From contig NZ_LNXY01000003.1 of assembly GCF_001467585.1 (NCBI RefSeq), positions 298,729-362,728 of the forward strand: a stretch of 64,000 nucleotides of DNA. The letters are read 5' to 3'. The notes below the pieces were generated by a model. The model was not told where the DNA came from. It did no database searches and worked only from the letters and a program-made list of their open reading frames with translations. The translations under genes were made by a program, and so were the position numbers. The stretch comes from Legionella drozanskii LLAP-1. GTDB lineage: Bacteria; Pseudomonadota; Gammaproteobacteria; Legionellales; Legionellaceae. Shown one piece after another: positions 17,315-26,033 of this stretch; positions within the stretch are counted from its first letter, which is position 1, and each line of letters begins with the position of its first letter.

Positions 17315-18088
17315 ATGGCGAGCGATGTTAAAAGAATATTGAGGGAAATTCGCAAAAAAAAGCCCTTTGTGTTTAATATTCTTAATTATTATCCAATGGA
17401 GCTTATCGCCAGTGGATTAAGGAGTATTGGTATCTATCCTCTCATGAGTAACGCAGAGCAGGAAGTTGATGAGTTACTTAATTTAGCTAGTGCAGTCGTG
17501 ATTAATTTGGGTAAATTAGACGATAAATTTATTAATCTATGTTATCACATTTGCCATTCGGCAAATGCAAATAATAAACCCATTGTTTTGGATCCAGTCG
17601 GCACAGGTATAAGTCGTTACAGGACAGAAACTGCGCTTAGTTTTCTCAAAAATCATAAAATTTCTGTTGTTCGAGGTTATTCAAATGAGCTTGAAAGTTT
17701 ATTGACCGAAAAAATCACTATACCGAATAGTCATAATCCATTGGATGAGCAAGTGCTTGAACATGCAAAAAAATTATCAGAAAAATATGACCTCGCGATA
17801 GTAGTCAGTGGTAAATTCAATACAGTGCTTGATTCAAATAAAATAGACAAATTTAATTTTGACTCAACTCTTTTGCAAAAGGTCGCTGGTATAGATAGTC
17901 TTCTTTCAGCAATTATTGGTGGTTTTCACACCGTTGAAAAGGATCGATTTACTGCAGCCCGCTCCGCCATAGAATTTTATGGAAATTGCGTTGGTTCCGT
18001 ATCCACACGAGCTCGTGGCCCTGCCTCTTTGAAAACAGAACTTATCGATAAATTATATATCAACTCTTCGGAAGCAACGGATTGGTGA
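17315..18088 (+). CDS. Hydroxyethylthiazole kinase-like protein (ThiM-like)
   Basis: ThiM phosphorylates 4-methyl-5-(2-hydroxyethyl)thiazole for thiamine salvage. The family blocks NYYPMELIASGLRSIG, PLMSNAEQEV and PIVLDPVGTG (about residues 22-100) are present. Where ThiM normally has the GTGC motif, this protein reads VAGIDSLLSAIIGG, so the active site is altered and the substrate may differ. The ATG at 17315 has AGGA 8 bases ahead and gives 257 aa, a normal length. It is co-transcribed with the L,D-transpeptidase-like gene, an unusual pairing. Confidence 0.75.
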   Translation: MASDVKRILREIRKKKPFVFNILNYYPMELIASGLRSIGIYPLMSNAEQEVDELLNLASAVVINLGKLDDKFINLCYHICHSANANNKPIVLDPVGTGISRYRTETALSFLKNHKISVVRGYSNELESLLTEKITIPNSHNPLDEQVLEHAKKLSEKYDLAIVVSGKFNTVLDSNKIDKFNFDSTLLQKVAGIDSLLSAIIGGFHTVEKDRFTAARSAIEFYGNCVGSVSTRARGPASLKTELIDKLYINSSEATDW

Positions 18089-18107
18089 GCTGCATTGTTA
18101 TGCAGCT
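18088..18107. terminator. Bidirectional hairpin between convergent genes
   Basis: AGCTGCAT-TGTT-ATGCAGCT is an 8-bp perfect stem starting at the thiM-like stop codon. It lies between that gene and the convergent PfpI gene. Confidence 0.65.
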
Positions 18108-18114
18108 ATTCACT

Positions 18115-18672
18115 TTATAAATTATGATTTTTTTTCCATAATTTAAACAGCCTTATCATTCCTTCATTAAATAAAGGAATATCTTGCGGATTTCTACTTG
18201 TTACTAAATTATCATCGAATACAACAGGTTCATCGACCCAATTCGCACCTGCGTTGATCAAATCTAACTTAATAGATGACCAGGAGGTGACTTTATGGTC
18301 TTTTGCTACCCCAGCATTAATTAATAACGAAGGACCGTGACATATGGCAGCAATAGGCTTTTTTTGTTTATTGATTGCTTTTATAAAATTAATTGCTTCG
18401 GGAATTATCCTTAATTTATCTGGATTTACTACACCACCCGGTAATAATAAAGCATCATAATCAGCTGCATTAGCTTGATTAAGTGGCACGTCAACGGTAA
18501 AAGTATCGCCTACTTCGAGATGATTCCACCCTTGAACAAACTCATTTTCAGGAGAAATTAGATAAGTTTTTGCTCCTTCTCTCTCTAAAGCTTTACGTGG
18601 CTTTTCTAATTCAACTTCTTCGAAGCCATCTGCCGCTAAAATCGCCACTTTAAGTCCCTTTAGTTCATTCAT
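18115..18672 (-). CDS. DJ-1/PfpI family protein (stress deglycase/protease type)
   Basis: This 185-aa cytoplasmic protein of the class-I amidotransferase fold is like E. coli YhbO and B. subtilis YfkM, which protect against glycation and stress. The nucleophile elbow is AAICHGPSLL with the reactive Cys near residue 111. The conserved Glu is near the N-terminus (GFEEVELEKP), and DNLVTSRNPQDIP is the family C-terminal block. It stands alone. Confidence 0.9.
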   Translation of the reverse strand: MNELKGLKVAILAADGFEEVELEKPRKALEREGAKTYLISPENEFVQGWNHLEVGDTFTVDVPLNQANAADYDALLLPGGVVNPDKLRIIPEAINFIKAINKQKKPIAAICHGPSLLINAGVAKDHKVTSWSSIKLDLINAGANWVDEPVVFDDNLVTSRNPQDIPLFNEGMIRLFKLWKKNHNL

Positions 18673-18896
18673 TATGGCTCTCCTTGAGAAATAAATAATC
18701 CAAAATATGAAGGTAAAATATTAATAATATACTTATAAATATAACAGATAATTTTAAATAATTTTTCTTTTAATTAAATTTGCAATTAATGATTAAATTT
18801 TTCAACACAAAAAAATGCAATTAATTAGAAAAGTTATTGGTTATTTATTCATTATAATCTATAGTTTAATTACCCATTATTATCTAAGGACACCTT

Positions 18897-19391
18897 ATGC
18901 CAACCAAAGGAAATATTGGTAAAAAATCCGAATCATCACCATTAAATTCGTTGCTTAATCTGAATCTTCAAATAATAAAAAATCTATCTCAAATTGAAAT
19001 TACTGATTTTGTTAACAAACCTGATAAATTATTGGAAAATCAAATTAAAATTGCGATTAGTAACAGTATATTGTTTTTAGAGTATATGAAACAATCTTGG
19101 GAAATTTTTGCTCGTATGATCCCGGAACCCAGTTCAGCGACATCTGATATTCAACAAAGGACTAATTTTTTGAAAGTAGCAAGCTCATTCTTGACAACAC
19201 CTGATGTCTTAATCGGCAATATAACCAAGTCCCTTTTCTCACCAGCTGTCGATACAGATCCACTTGATATTCTAAAATCAACTGTCCTGTCTATGTCAGA
19301 GTCAGCTAATAAATCAGAAACCCCGAAGTCTATTACAGAAGACGCCATTAAGAAAATGAAACGTAATGGTAAGCCTCGGGTAAGTCATTAA
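18897..19391 (+). CDS. Hypothetical helical protein (phasin-like by appearance only)
   Basis: This 164-aa protein has no firm match. The mid region (about residues 20-90) is amphipathic helix, including SILFLEYMKQSWEIFARM, which resembles phasin or polyhydroxybutyrate granule proteins. The tail is Lys-rich. No signal peptide is seen. It is flanked on the right by a strong shared terminator and is monocistronic. Confidence 0.6.
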   Translation: MPTKGNIGKKSESSPLNSLLNLNLQIIKNLSQIEITDFVNKPDKLLENQIKIAISNSILFLEYMKQSWEIFARMIPEPSSATSDIQQRTNFLKVASSFLTTPDVLIGNITKSLFSPAVDTDPLDILKSTVLSMSESANKSETPKSITEDAIKKMKRNGKPRVSH

Positions 19392-19394
19392 ATC

Positions 19395-19429
19395 GAATTA
19401 CCCCGGAATCCTGTAATCCGGGGTAATTC
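19395..19429. terminator. Strong bidirectional terminator
   Basis: GAATTACCCCGGA and TCCGGGGTAATTC form a 13-bp perfect stem with a 9-base loop. It lies between convergent genes, 4 bases after the left stop and 8 before the right stop. Confidence 0.9.
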
Positions 19430-19436
19430 CATCATT

Positions 19437-20129
19437 TTAATCTTCACGTCTGCAGTTCATTCCCCAGCAAGCACCTATGCAGCAAAAAAAGGCACCGATA
19501 AAGAACAAACCAAAAAAGATGAAAGCACCCCAAGCCAAGGCATTAGGTGAGGCTTGCACAGTAATAACCTGATTACCATTAGATGATTGTGAAGCGCTTG
19601 TCTGAACGGTTAATGGAGAACTTGTATTTTCTGTAGTAGTACTTGTCGCATTAGTTCCCTTAGTAGGAGCTACAGTTGTTGGTGCTTGTGAAGAGGGCAA
19701 CGCTTGTGGAGAACCTACGTTGACTTGTGCAGCGGGTCCTGCGCTATAAGGTGAGAGATAGGCGCTCATATGCGTAGTAAGTAAAGCAGATAGCATCAAT
19801 GCAACCGACCAAGCAGTGAAGCCATACAGCACGCCTAAATTACGTCTAGGGCAATACAAACGACCTAAATAACCCGCTGTGTAGCCTGCGACTAACATAG
19901 AAACAATGATACTGAGGACAATACCAATTAATCCTCCCACAGCAAGCGTGGTAACTCCATTGGCCCCCATACTAAAAATACTCAAACCTATTGCTGCGCC
20001 AAAAAGTCCTAGTAGAAAACTTAGTCCAACCCCCACTATGGCACCAACAAAAACTGCAGTCCAAGATAAGCGTTTACAAGAATGTAAATTCGTGACATTA
20101 GGCGTTTCATTAACAGTTTCATTTAGCAT
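19437..20129 (-). CDS. Multi-pass inner-membrane protein of unknown function
   Basis: This 230-aa protein has about four hydrophobic helices: near residues 22-50, 55-80 and 95-120, and one at the C-terminus ending in Cys-rich FFCCIGACWG. A Ser/Thr/Pro-rich loop (about 130-190) is probably periplasmic. The N-terminal SWTAVFVGAIVGVGLSF is typical of a conserved proteobacterial membrane family without a known role. The ATG at 20129 has AAGGA 8 bases ahead and is preferred over one at 20156. A tiny membrane peptide gene lies just upstream on the same strand. Confidence 0.72.
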   Translation of the reverse strand: MLNETVNETPNVTNLHSCKRLSWTAVFVGAIVGVGLSFLLGLFGAAIGLSIFSMGANGVTTLAVGGLIGIVLSIIVSMLVAGYTAGYLGRLYCPRRNLGVLYGFTAWSVALMLSALLTTHMSAYLSPYSAGPAAQVNVGSPQALPSSQAPTTVAPTKGTNATSTTTENTSSPLTVQTSASQSSNGNQVITVQASPNALAWGAFIFFGLFFIGAFFCCIGACWGMNCRRED

Positions 20130-20162
20130 GATAAATATCCTTATATTGTCTATCAAATCGGA

Positions 20163-20240
20163 TTAGAGATGAGATACTAGCCAAATTAATAATAATATAC
20201 TTATAGGTACACCTAATAACCAGCCGAAAATATAACCCAT
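20163..20240 (-). CDS. 25-aa single-helix membrane peptide
   Basis: The gene starts ATG at 20240 with a near-perfect AAGGAGG five bases ahead and ends TAA at 20163. The peptide begins MGYIFGWLLGVP, continues as an Ile/Leu run and ends WLVSHL, so it is one membrane helix. Similar tiny peptides beginning M-x-Y-x-FGWLLGVP occur widely in proteobacteria, from memory. It lies 33 bases upstream of the multi-pass membrane protein on the same strand and may be co-transcribed. It was found by reading the sequence. Confidence 0.6.
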   Translation of the reverse strand: MGYIFGWLLGVPISILLLIWLVSHL

Positions 20241-20464
20241 ATCCACCTCCTTATTCATGGCTCTATCTATGAACCTAACTCATTGGCAGATCGATTAAAT
20301 ATTAGCCTTGCTATTATACTAGTTTAACGATTAACTTCTTTCAAATTTTTTAATAAAAATCCCAATTTAATTTTGGTTTGTTTATTTACAAAAAATTTAT
20401 AAATGAAATTAATTCATTTAAACTATAATATTAAAATTGTTTTAGTGCATAGATAGGGAAGTCT

Positions 20465-20674
20465 ATGAAGAAAATTTATCATGGAATTGCATTTGAGTGT
20501 TCAGCGTTAGAAAGCAATGGAATGTACCGAGGATTTTGTGCCTTTGTTTTCCATAATAATCAATACAGTTATGTCATTAAAAAATCAGTAAATGAAATCG
20601 CAAAAACTAAAGAAGAAGCTGAAAATCAAGCTATTCAATTAGCAAAAAACTATATTGAACGCGGACTTTTTTAG
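20465..20674 (+). CDS. Small hypothetical protein, 69 aa
   Basis: I do not recognise this gene. It has a short beta-like N-terminal half (YHGIAFECSAL, GFCAFVFHNNQYSYVI) and a Lys/Glu-rich helix (about residues 45-66). It has no signal or membrane segment. The AT-rich promoter region before it lacks a clear PmrA box. AGGGAAG is placed a few bases ahead of the ATG, which supports translation. Confidence 0.55.
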   Translation: MKKIYHGIAFECSALESNGMYRGFCAFVFHNNQYSYVIKKSVNEIAKTKEEAENQAIQLAKNYIERGLF

Positions 20675-20702
20675 TCTACTTATTTGCAAAGGTTAGGCAT
20701 TC

Positions 20703-21998
20703 TCAACACGTGGCGGCGCTAATAACGTCGTTGGCTTGGATTCTGTCTTTTATTAGGGTGGCCAAATGGGTTAAATCTGCTCTTTCCAGGGATTGGTTGA
20801 ATGCAATGGCAGGCGAAGTTTGCCCAAACTCCGTTTTGTAAAAATTTTTATTTGCTGAAACGGGGGTAGAAGCATAATTTATAAACTGAATCACACAGTC
20901 GAAAGCATCGTTCCATTGTTTTTTCGCATAATATTGACGGAACTGGCCCAATAAGTTGGTTAATTCTCTTCTTTTTTGTTCATTATTATCAATCGTAGAA
21001 TCTAAACTATTGAGTGCGTCTTCCATAGCCATAGCGAGTTGATTACAGTTTGTATCATCCAGTTTATGAAGTGTTTTATTTTTTAAAAGATAAGTAATTT
21101 GCTGGGAATCCTCCAAACTAATTTGGATATCCCCTCTTCTTGAATCGCAATTTAGCAAATTAAAAGGGATGTGCAACATTTCTAAAAAAGAAACAAAATC
21201 AATAAAAACGCTTCCAAAATCATTCATATCTCTCTTTAGCGTGAGGATAACTTGCTCCCCCTCTCCAGTGATATTTACCTCATCTTGATTCATAAAAAAT
21301 TCATTAAGCCAAGTTTCTGCGGCAGCCCAGGGAGCTGCTTCAACGATTAATGTCATCTGATGATAATAGAGTGCGGAAAAATAACCAGGATTAGGCTCAA
21401 CGATGGGCCGGGTTTTTTGCAAGTGATGATAGGCTTGGACTAGGCTTACCCCATAAGTTTCCATCATGTATAGAATGGCTACTGTCGCACTTCTCGACAT
21501 TCCCATTTGACAGTTAATTAAAACTTTTTTATTGTCTTTTCTCGCCTTAGTTATCTTTTCAAAGAGTTTTTCTGCATGAATATGGGCTAAAATTTGTGAA
21601 AAATTTCTACCACTATCCTCTACAGGAATAGTGTGATGATTCTTGGCACGCTCAATAAACGGATGCGATTCACTAAATTCAGACAAATCAATAATTAAAT
21701 CATACTTAGAATACTCTAGACGATTGTCGTAATGGCCATAGAGTGAATAGATATTGCCGATAAATAAATTGGCTAGAAATTCTTGCGCCCAGGCGGACTG
21801 CTGACTAACAGAATAACTTATCGTTTCTCCCTCCTTTTCTCCATAAATAAATACTGTTTCAGTAAATTTAGCCATTCCTAGGGAGCCGACCTTGTCGCTG
21901 GTTTCCTGGTTTAAAGACCAAGTCGTTTGTTGAATGATTTCTTTCATCTTTTGAAAAATCCCTTTTTTATTTCGACTATACAATAGATCTAAATTCAA
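20703..21998 (-). CDS. Predicted effector with dual-specificity protein phosphatase domain
   Basis: The N-terminal half contains a cysteine phosphatase loop, NCQMGMSRSA, with Cys163 and Arg169 (C-x5-R). It is followed by the DSP-type helix motifs AYHHLQKTRPIVEPNPGY. Before it lies a Tyr/Asp-rich region with DLSEF, where the general acid is expected. The C-terminal 200 residues are helical and not recognised. Eukaryotic-type DSPs dephosphorylate Tyr and Ser/Thr of host kinases or phosphoinositides, so a translocated effector role is inferred. Asn replaces the usual His before the Cys. It is monocistronic. Confidence 0.78.
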   Translation of the reverse strand: MNLDLLYSRNKKGIFQKMKEIIQQTTWSLNQETSDKVGSLGMAKFTETVFIYGEKEGETISYSVSQQSAWAQEFLANLFIGNIYSLYGHYDNRLEYSKYDLIIDLSEFSESHPFIERAKNHHTIPVEDSGRNFSQILAHIHAEKLFEKITKARKDNKKVLINCQMGMSRSATVAILYMMETYGVSLVQAYHHLQKTRPIVEPNPGYFSALYYHQMTLIVEAAPWAAAETWLNEFFMNQDEVNITGEGEQVILTLKRDMNDFGSVFIDFVSFLEMLHIPFNLLNCDSRRGDIQISLEDSQQITYLLKNKTLHKLDDTNCNQLAMAMEDALNSLDSTIDNNEQKRRELTNLLGQFRQYYAKKQWNDAFDCVIQFINYASTPVSANKNFYKTEFGQTSPAIAFNQSLERADLTHLATLIKDRIQANDVISAATC

Positions 21999-22141
21999 AC
22001 AAAGCGCTTAGACTAAAACCGCCAAACGAGGTCGATGAGAACGAATTAAACTAGATAACTTAGGATTTTTACAACAACGCCATTTTTAATATAGACTTTC
22101 TGTTTATCGGAAAATAAATTGAATACCATGCAGGAAGCGTC

Positions 22142-22912
22142 ATGTTTCACTGGCTAAAAGAATGGCACCGTAACCGAATCGTGCAGAACTCAGTAATTTC
22201 AAAGACTGAGTGGCGAGATGCTATTCAGTCTTTGACCATTCTGCAACGCTTAAATACCGAGGAAATAGAAAAACTTAGACGCCTAGCTACCTTATTTCTC
22301 CATTACAAATCGATTGAGGGAATCGGTGAATTAGAAATAACAACCGGCCTACGGTTGAATATTGCCTTACAAGCCTGTCTCCTTATTCTGAATCTTGACT
22401 TAGATTGGTATGCAGGCTGGGTATCTGTCATTGTTTACCCCGGTGATTTTTCCTATACTCAAAAAGAAATTGACGAATACGGAATAGTCCATTTAAGCCG
22501 AGCAAACCTCAGTGGAGAATCGTGGCAGCGAGGACCAGTCATTCTCTCCTGGGACGAAGTTTGTCTGTCTCAAGAAGAAAATGGCGGGCGTAATGTCGTA
22601 ATTCATGAGTTTGCACATAAATTGGACATGTTAAATGGTAGTGCCAACGGCTTTCCGCCTCTGCACAAAGAAATGTCGGCAAAGCGATGGTCTGAGGTGT
22701 TCAATCAAGCCTACCTCGATTTAGAAATGCGACTAGAACAGAATTTTCCTACTCCTATTGATGCTTATGCTGCTACCTCTCCGAGTGAATTTTTTGCGGT
22801 TTTCAGTGAATTGTTTTTTAAAAACCCATTTATTCTCAATGAATATTATCCTGAAGTCTTTACATTATTGTCGCAATTTTATCGCCAAAATCCATTAATA
22901 CGGCAGAGCTAG
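22142..22912 (+). CDS. mtfA: Zinc-dependent peptidase, MtfA family (M90)
   Basis: MtfA is a cytosolic metallopeptidase; in E. coli it binds and inactivates the glucose repressor Mlc. The zinc motif HEFAHKLDMLNG is at residues 155-166. Other family blocks are the N-terminal W-x-x-x-x-x...LQRL and the C-terminal YAATSPSEFFAVFSELFF, which supplies the third ligand. The length of 256 aa is standard. The ATG at 22142 is preceded by AGGAAG. Confidence 0.9.
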   Translation: MFHWLKEWHRNRIVQNSVISKTEWRDAIQSLTILQRLNTEEIEKLRRLATLFLHYKSIEGIGELEITTGLRLNIALQACLLILNLDLDWYAGWVSVIVYPGDFSYTQKEIDEYGIVHLSRANLSGESWQRGPVILSWDEVCLSQEENGGRNVVIHEFAHKLDMLNGSANGFPPLHKEMSAKRWSEVFNQAYLDLEMRLEQNFPTPIDAYAATSPSEFFAVFSELFFKNPFILNEYYPEVFTLLSQFYRQNPLIRQS

Positions 22913-22984
22913 GTTCCCTTAGATTTATTTCAGTTTTAAAACAAGCGGTTTATACTTATATTTACTGGAAAGGGAGAATCCAAA

Positions 22985-24175
22985 ATGAAGGATAAGAAGC
23001 CTAAATCTTCGCCGCGTAAAAAACAAACATTCACAGGAAAAAATCGTCCTCCTTTTGAATGTATTGCTCTTGTACTACAAGGAGGTGGTGCACTTGGCTC
23101 TTATCAAGGAGGGGTCTATGAAGCGCTTGCAGAGGCTGAATTGCATCCCGATTGGGTTGCTGGAATCTCAATTGGTGCCATCAATGCAGCAATTATCGCT
23201 GGCAATCCACCAAAAGAACGAGCTGACAAGCTAAAAGGTTTTTGGGAATCCATTACAGCTAACCCCTTACTTGACTGGACTACCCTTTCGTCGCAACTAA
23301 CTCCTAGAGGTGATTTGGCTCGGGGCTTCTTTAATAATATGAGTGCAATCTATACGCTAATGAATGGGACTACTGATTTTTTTGCTCCGCGTGTCCCTAC
23401 TCCCTTCTTCCAACCCGATGGAACCATTGAGGCCACCAGTTTTTACGATACTAAAGCGCTTAAAACAACTCTTGAGCGCTTTATTGACTTTGACCGCATT
23501 AATCAAGAAGGAACTCGATTCAGTGTAGGGGCCGTTAACATCTGCTCAGGGAATTTTGTTTATTTTGACAATTATAAAGATATCATTCGCCCCGAACATG
23601 TCATGGCAAGCGGCTCCTTACCGCCGGGATTTGCTGCAACCGAAATTGATGGAGAATTTTACTGGGATGGCGGATTGATTTCCAATACCCCTCTGCAGTG
23701 GATTGTTGATGGGGATACGCGCCAAGATACATTAGTGTTTCAAGTTGACCTATGGAGTGCTCGAGGTACAATACCGCGTAATCTACGGGGAGCCATGACC
23801 CGTCAGAAAGAAATTCAATATTCTAGTCGAACTCGCGCCGCAACGACTCAATTTAAACGTCTACAACAAGCTCGTTATATCTTGTCTAAACTTCTCAAAA
23901 AATTACCTCGAGAATTTCAAGAAATTGAGGAAGCTAAAATTCTGAGACAAATAGCTGACCATAAAGTATATAATATTGTTCAATTGGTTTACCGATCCCA
24001 ACAATACGAAAGTTACTCCAAAGATTATGAATTTTCTCGTCTAACCATGAATGAACATTGGAAAGCGGGTTATTATGATGTTTTACATACTTTAAAACAC
24101 CCCCAAATCTTTCAGCGTCCGAGTGATAAAGATGGGGTCTTTACTTTTGACTATACGAGTCAGAGCGAACATTGA
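22985..24175 (+). CDS. Patatin-like phospholipase with DUF3734 tail
   Basis: This is a predicted Ser/Asp-dyad lipid acyl hydrolase. The oxyanion hole is GGGALGSYQGG (about residues 34-44), the nucleophile is Ser62 in GISIGAINA and the acid is Asp228 in WDGGLISNTP. The C-terminal region (about 285-385), with RQKEIQYSSRTR and the conserved basic helices, matches the DUF3734 extension of bacterial members. It may act on membrane phospholipids inside the bacterium; a secreted role cannot be judged. A small secreted-protein gene follows 14 bases after its stop codon. Confidence 0.88.
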   Translation: MKDKKPKSSPRKKQTFTGKNRPPFECIALVLQGGGALGSYQGGVYEALAEAELHPDWVAGISIGAINAAIIAGNPPKERADKLKGFWESITANPLLDWTTLSSQLTPRGDLARGFFNNMSAIYTLMNGTTDFFAPRVPTPFFQPDGTIEATSFYDTKALKTTLERFIDFDRINQEGTRFSVGAVNICSGNFVYFDNYKDIIRPEHVMASGSLPPGFAATEIDGEFYWDGGLISNTPLQWIVDGDTRQDTLVFQVDLWSARGTIPRNLRGAMTRQKEIQYSSRTRAATTQFKRLQQARYILSKLLKKLPREFQEIEEAKILRQIADHKVYNIVQLVYRSQQYESYSKDYEFSRLTMNEHWKAGYYDVLHTLKHPQIFQRPSDKDGVFTFDYTSQSEH

Positions 24176-24189
24176 TAAGGAATTTACTC

Positions 24190-24414
24190 ATGACCAAAAT
24201 CCCGCTATGCGTGCTTCTATTATTTTTTCTTCCCGTTCAAGCAGCAGAACCACCAACTCAGGGAGAGATTAAAGGTCAGAAATATGATCAAGGACTTTGC
24301 TTTCAACAGCGTGTTAGTCAGTGCCTGAAGGTTTGTGAAAAAACAAAAGATAATAATTGTTCTCTTGCCTGCGAAGAAAACGCTAAGCACGAATGTCGGC
24401 AGGCAGGAGAGTGA
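24190..24414 (+). CDS. Small secreted Cys-rich protein
   Basis: This is 74 aa from the ATG at 24190, which has AAGGA 8 bases ahead; an ATG at 24172 overlaps the patatin gene and lacks a site. The Sec signal peptide MTKIPLCVLLLFFLPVQAA is followed by a mature part of about 55 residues with six Cys in a regular pattern (CFQQRVSQCLKVCEK, then CSLACEENAKHEC). This suggests a disulphide-stapled helical hairpin in the periplasm. It is probably co-transcribed with the patatin gene. The function is unknown. Confidence 0.65.
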   Translation: MTKIPLCVLLLFFLPVQAAEPPTQGEIKGQKYDQGLCFQQRVSQCLKVCEKTKDNNCSLACEENAKHECRQAGE

Positions 24415-24455
24415 TTAAGCTAAACACCTTGTGCTTTTCTTCGTAACGGGGCACT

Positions 24456-24647
24456 TTAGTATCCCAAGTTATTATCTTTTTTTTCCTCTTGCTCTGTAGC
24501 AGATGAGTTTTCTTTAGATGGGCTCTTAAAAAACTCATACAATGACGAGCCTACGCAATATGTAGAGTAGGCTACTAGACTAGAACCTGCGGTAGCGGCA
24601 GCAGTAGTTCCAACTTCTTTCAGTTGATTGAGAGCAGCTCGAAGCAT
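24456..24647 (-). CDS. Small single-span membrane protein, 63 aa
   Basis: No family is recognised. An Ala/Ser/Thr-rich hydrophobic segment (about residues 13-38) is followed by a charged tail with EEKKDNN. AAGGA lies 7 bases ahead of the ATG, which supports expression. It lies divergent to the mitochondrial-carrier-like effector gene and may be a small effector or an unrelated membrane peptide. Confidence 0.5.
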   Translation of the reverse strand: MLRAALNQLKEVGTTAAATAGSSLVAYSTYCVGSSLYEFFKSPSKENSSATEQEEKKDNNLGY

Positions 24648-24757
24648 GAGATATTCCTTTTAAATTTATGCTTTCGTCATACTATCTTATTTTTGTAAAA
24701 AGTCTACCCACCCTTTTGGGATCAAATTTTACACAGCTTTTTTAAAAATAGTGATAT

Positions 24758-24790
24758 GTTAATATTTTGTTAATATTTGGTGACTATATT
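24758..24790 (+). promoter_or_regulatory. PmrA-type tandem box and -10 element
   Basis: Two identical 9-mers, GTTAATATT at 24758-24766 and 24769-24777, are exactly 11 bp apart and match the PmrA consensus at eight of nine positions each. TATATT follows after 7 bases (24785-24790). This is the best example in the window and sits 31 bases ahead of the effector ATG. Confidence 0.75.
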
Positions 24791-24820
24791 CGCCTAGAAT
24801 TAACATAATGGTAGCATTTT

Positions 24821-25906
24821 ATGAAAACAAAAAATGATGAATCAGTAAGTCAAACTGAAAAACCTTCAGAAAAACCCTCGGGTCAACCCCAGACTTTCTC
24901 CGATTCAAATTATAAATTGTCCGAATTAGCTTACAGAGCAGCCAATTCCTTGACAACAACCGTAGTCACAGCTTGCGCGGTGGTAGTAGTTCAAAGTCCT
25001 ATTAAAACCGCACTAATTCATTTAACTAACGGCGCGGGCATGCCTAGTTATTCTTCTATTGGAACGTTGGGATTTTTCCGTGCGCTGTATGCGGGTACTA
25101 TAGCGTCCCTAGCCAGCTCTACAGCTAGAACAGCTTATGTCACGGCTGCTAAAACAGGTAAACCAGCCGAAGCAAAAGAATCATCTCTTCATGAAGAAAA
25201 ACCAGGAACAGGCAATTTGCAAAACCCAGGCCCTTATGTTTTTTATGCAGCATGGGGGGATATTGTTATTACACAAGTCTCAGAGACACTTTCAACCTTA
25301 AGAAAAGTAAATGGACTTTTACCCGAAGGCTTTTTGTGGTACAAAAATATTCCTCAGCTAATGACCAATGGTCTCCTACCAAGATACGCTTCAGGACTTG
25401 TCAATTTCGGTGCCTTATGTATTCTTGAAGATGAAATTGCAAAAAAAGTACCCTTTAAAGACAGCAAATGGCGACATTTAACCGCAGGGGCACTCAGTGG
25501 AATCGCGGCAGGACTTGCCTCTTATCCTTTTGCCGTCCTCAAAGACTATGTTGTTATCCAAGCAAAAGTGAATGAGCAAAACCTGTTAGTAAATAAAAGC
25601 ACATTTAAAGTGTTAGGCGAATTAGGGAAAGCCTTCTTCCAGAGCCCAAGGGAAATGGGAAAAACATTCTTAGTCAACACATTAAAACAAGCCCCTCTTC
25701 GTGCAGGCCTCACCGGAGGTATTTTTTCAGTTATAGCAATTGTCGGCGAAACGATGGGCCCCGAGCCTCTTAAAGCAGTCAAAAAACATCTCACTAATTC
25801 GCAGAACTTTTTTACCCAAAAAATTGACACTGAGAACTCAACTTCTCCCTCTAAAACCGCCAATCCGCCAGAAAAAACCACTAGCTCAACGTCGACTCAC
25901 AGGTAA
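24821..25906 (+). CDS. Predicted effector with mitochondrial carrier fold (LncP-like)
   Basis: This 361-aa membrane protein has about six hydrophobic helices. Two Pro-containing carrier signatures are visible: QSPIKTALIH near residue 60 and YPFAVLKDYVVIQ near residue 235, resembling the P-x-[DE]-x-x-[KR] motif of eukaryotic mitochondrial carriers; the Gly/Ala-rich GALSGIAAGLASYP precedes the second. L. pneumophila LncP is a Dot/Icm effector of this family that moves nucleotides across the mitochondrial inner membrane. The N-terminus is polar and the C-terminal tail is Ser/Thr/Pro-rich. The tandem PmrA-type promoter supports the effector call. Confidence 0.7.
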   Translation: MKTKNDESVSQTEKPSEKPSGQPQTFSDSNYKLSELAYRAANSLTTTVVTACAVVVVQSPIKTALIHLTNGAGMPSYSSIGTLGFFRALYAGTIASLASSTARTAYVTAAKTGKPAEAKESSLHEEKPGTGNLQNPGPYVFYAAWGDIVITQVSETLSTLRKVNGLLPEGFLWYKNIPQLMTNGLLPRYASGLVNFGALCILEDEIAKKVPFKDSKWRHLTAGALSGIAAGLASYPFAVLKDYVVIQAKVNEQNLLVNKSTFKVLGELGKAFFQSPREMGKTFLVNTLKQAPLRAGLTGGIFSVIAIVGETMGPEPLKAVKKHLTNSQNFFTQKIDTENSTSPSKTANPPEKTTSSTSTHR

Positions 25907-25924
25907 TTATTTAACTTCTTTTAA

Positions 25925-25969
25925 ATGTTAGCAAATATACGCTTTAATAATGCGTTAATTTGCTAACAT
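25925..25969 (+). terminator. Hairpin after the carrier-like gene
   Basis: ATGTTAGCAAAT and ATTTGCTAACAT form a 12-bp perfect stem. Inside it CGC pairs with GCG around a short loop. It is 18 bases after the stop codon and is followed by CTATTTTT. Confidence 0.7.
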
Positions 25970-26033
25970 AGGCTTCTATTTTTAATGGAATTATTTCACG
26001 CTTATTACTCATTTAATTTTTCCTTAATAAACA

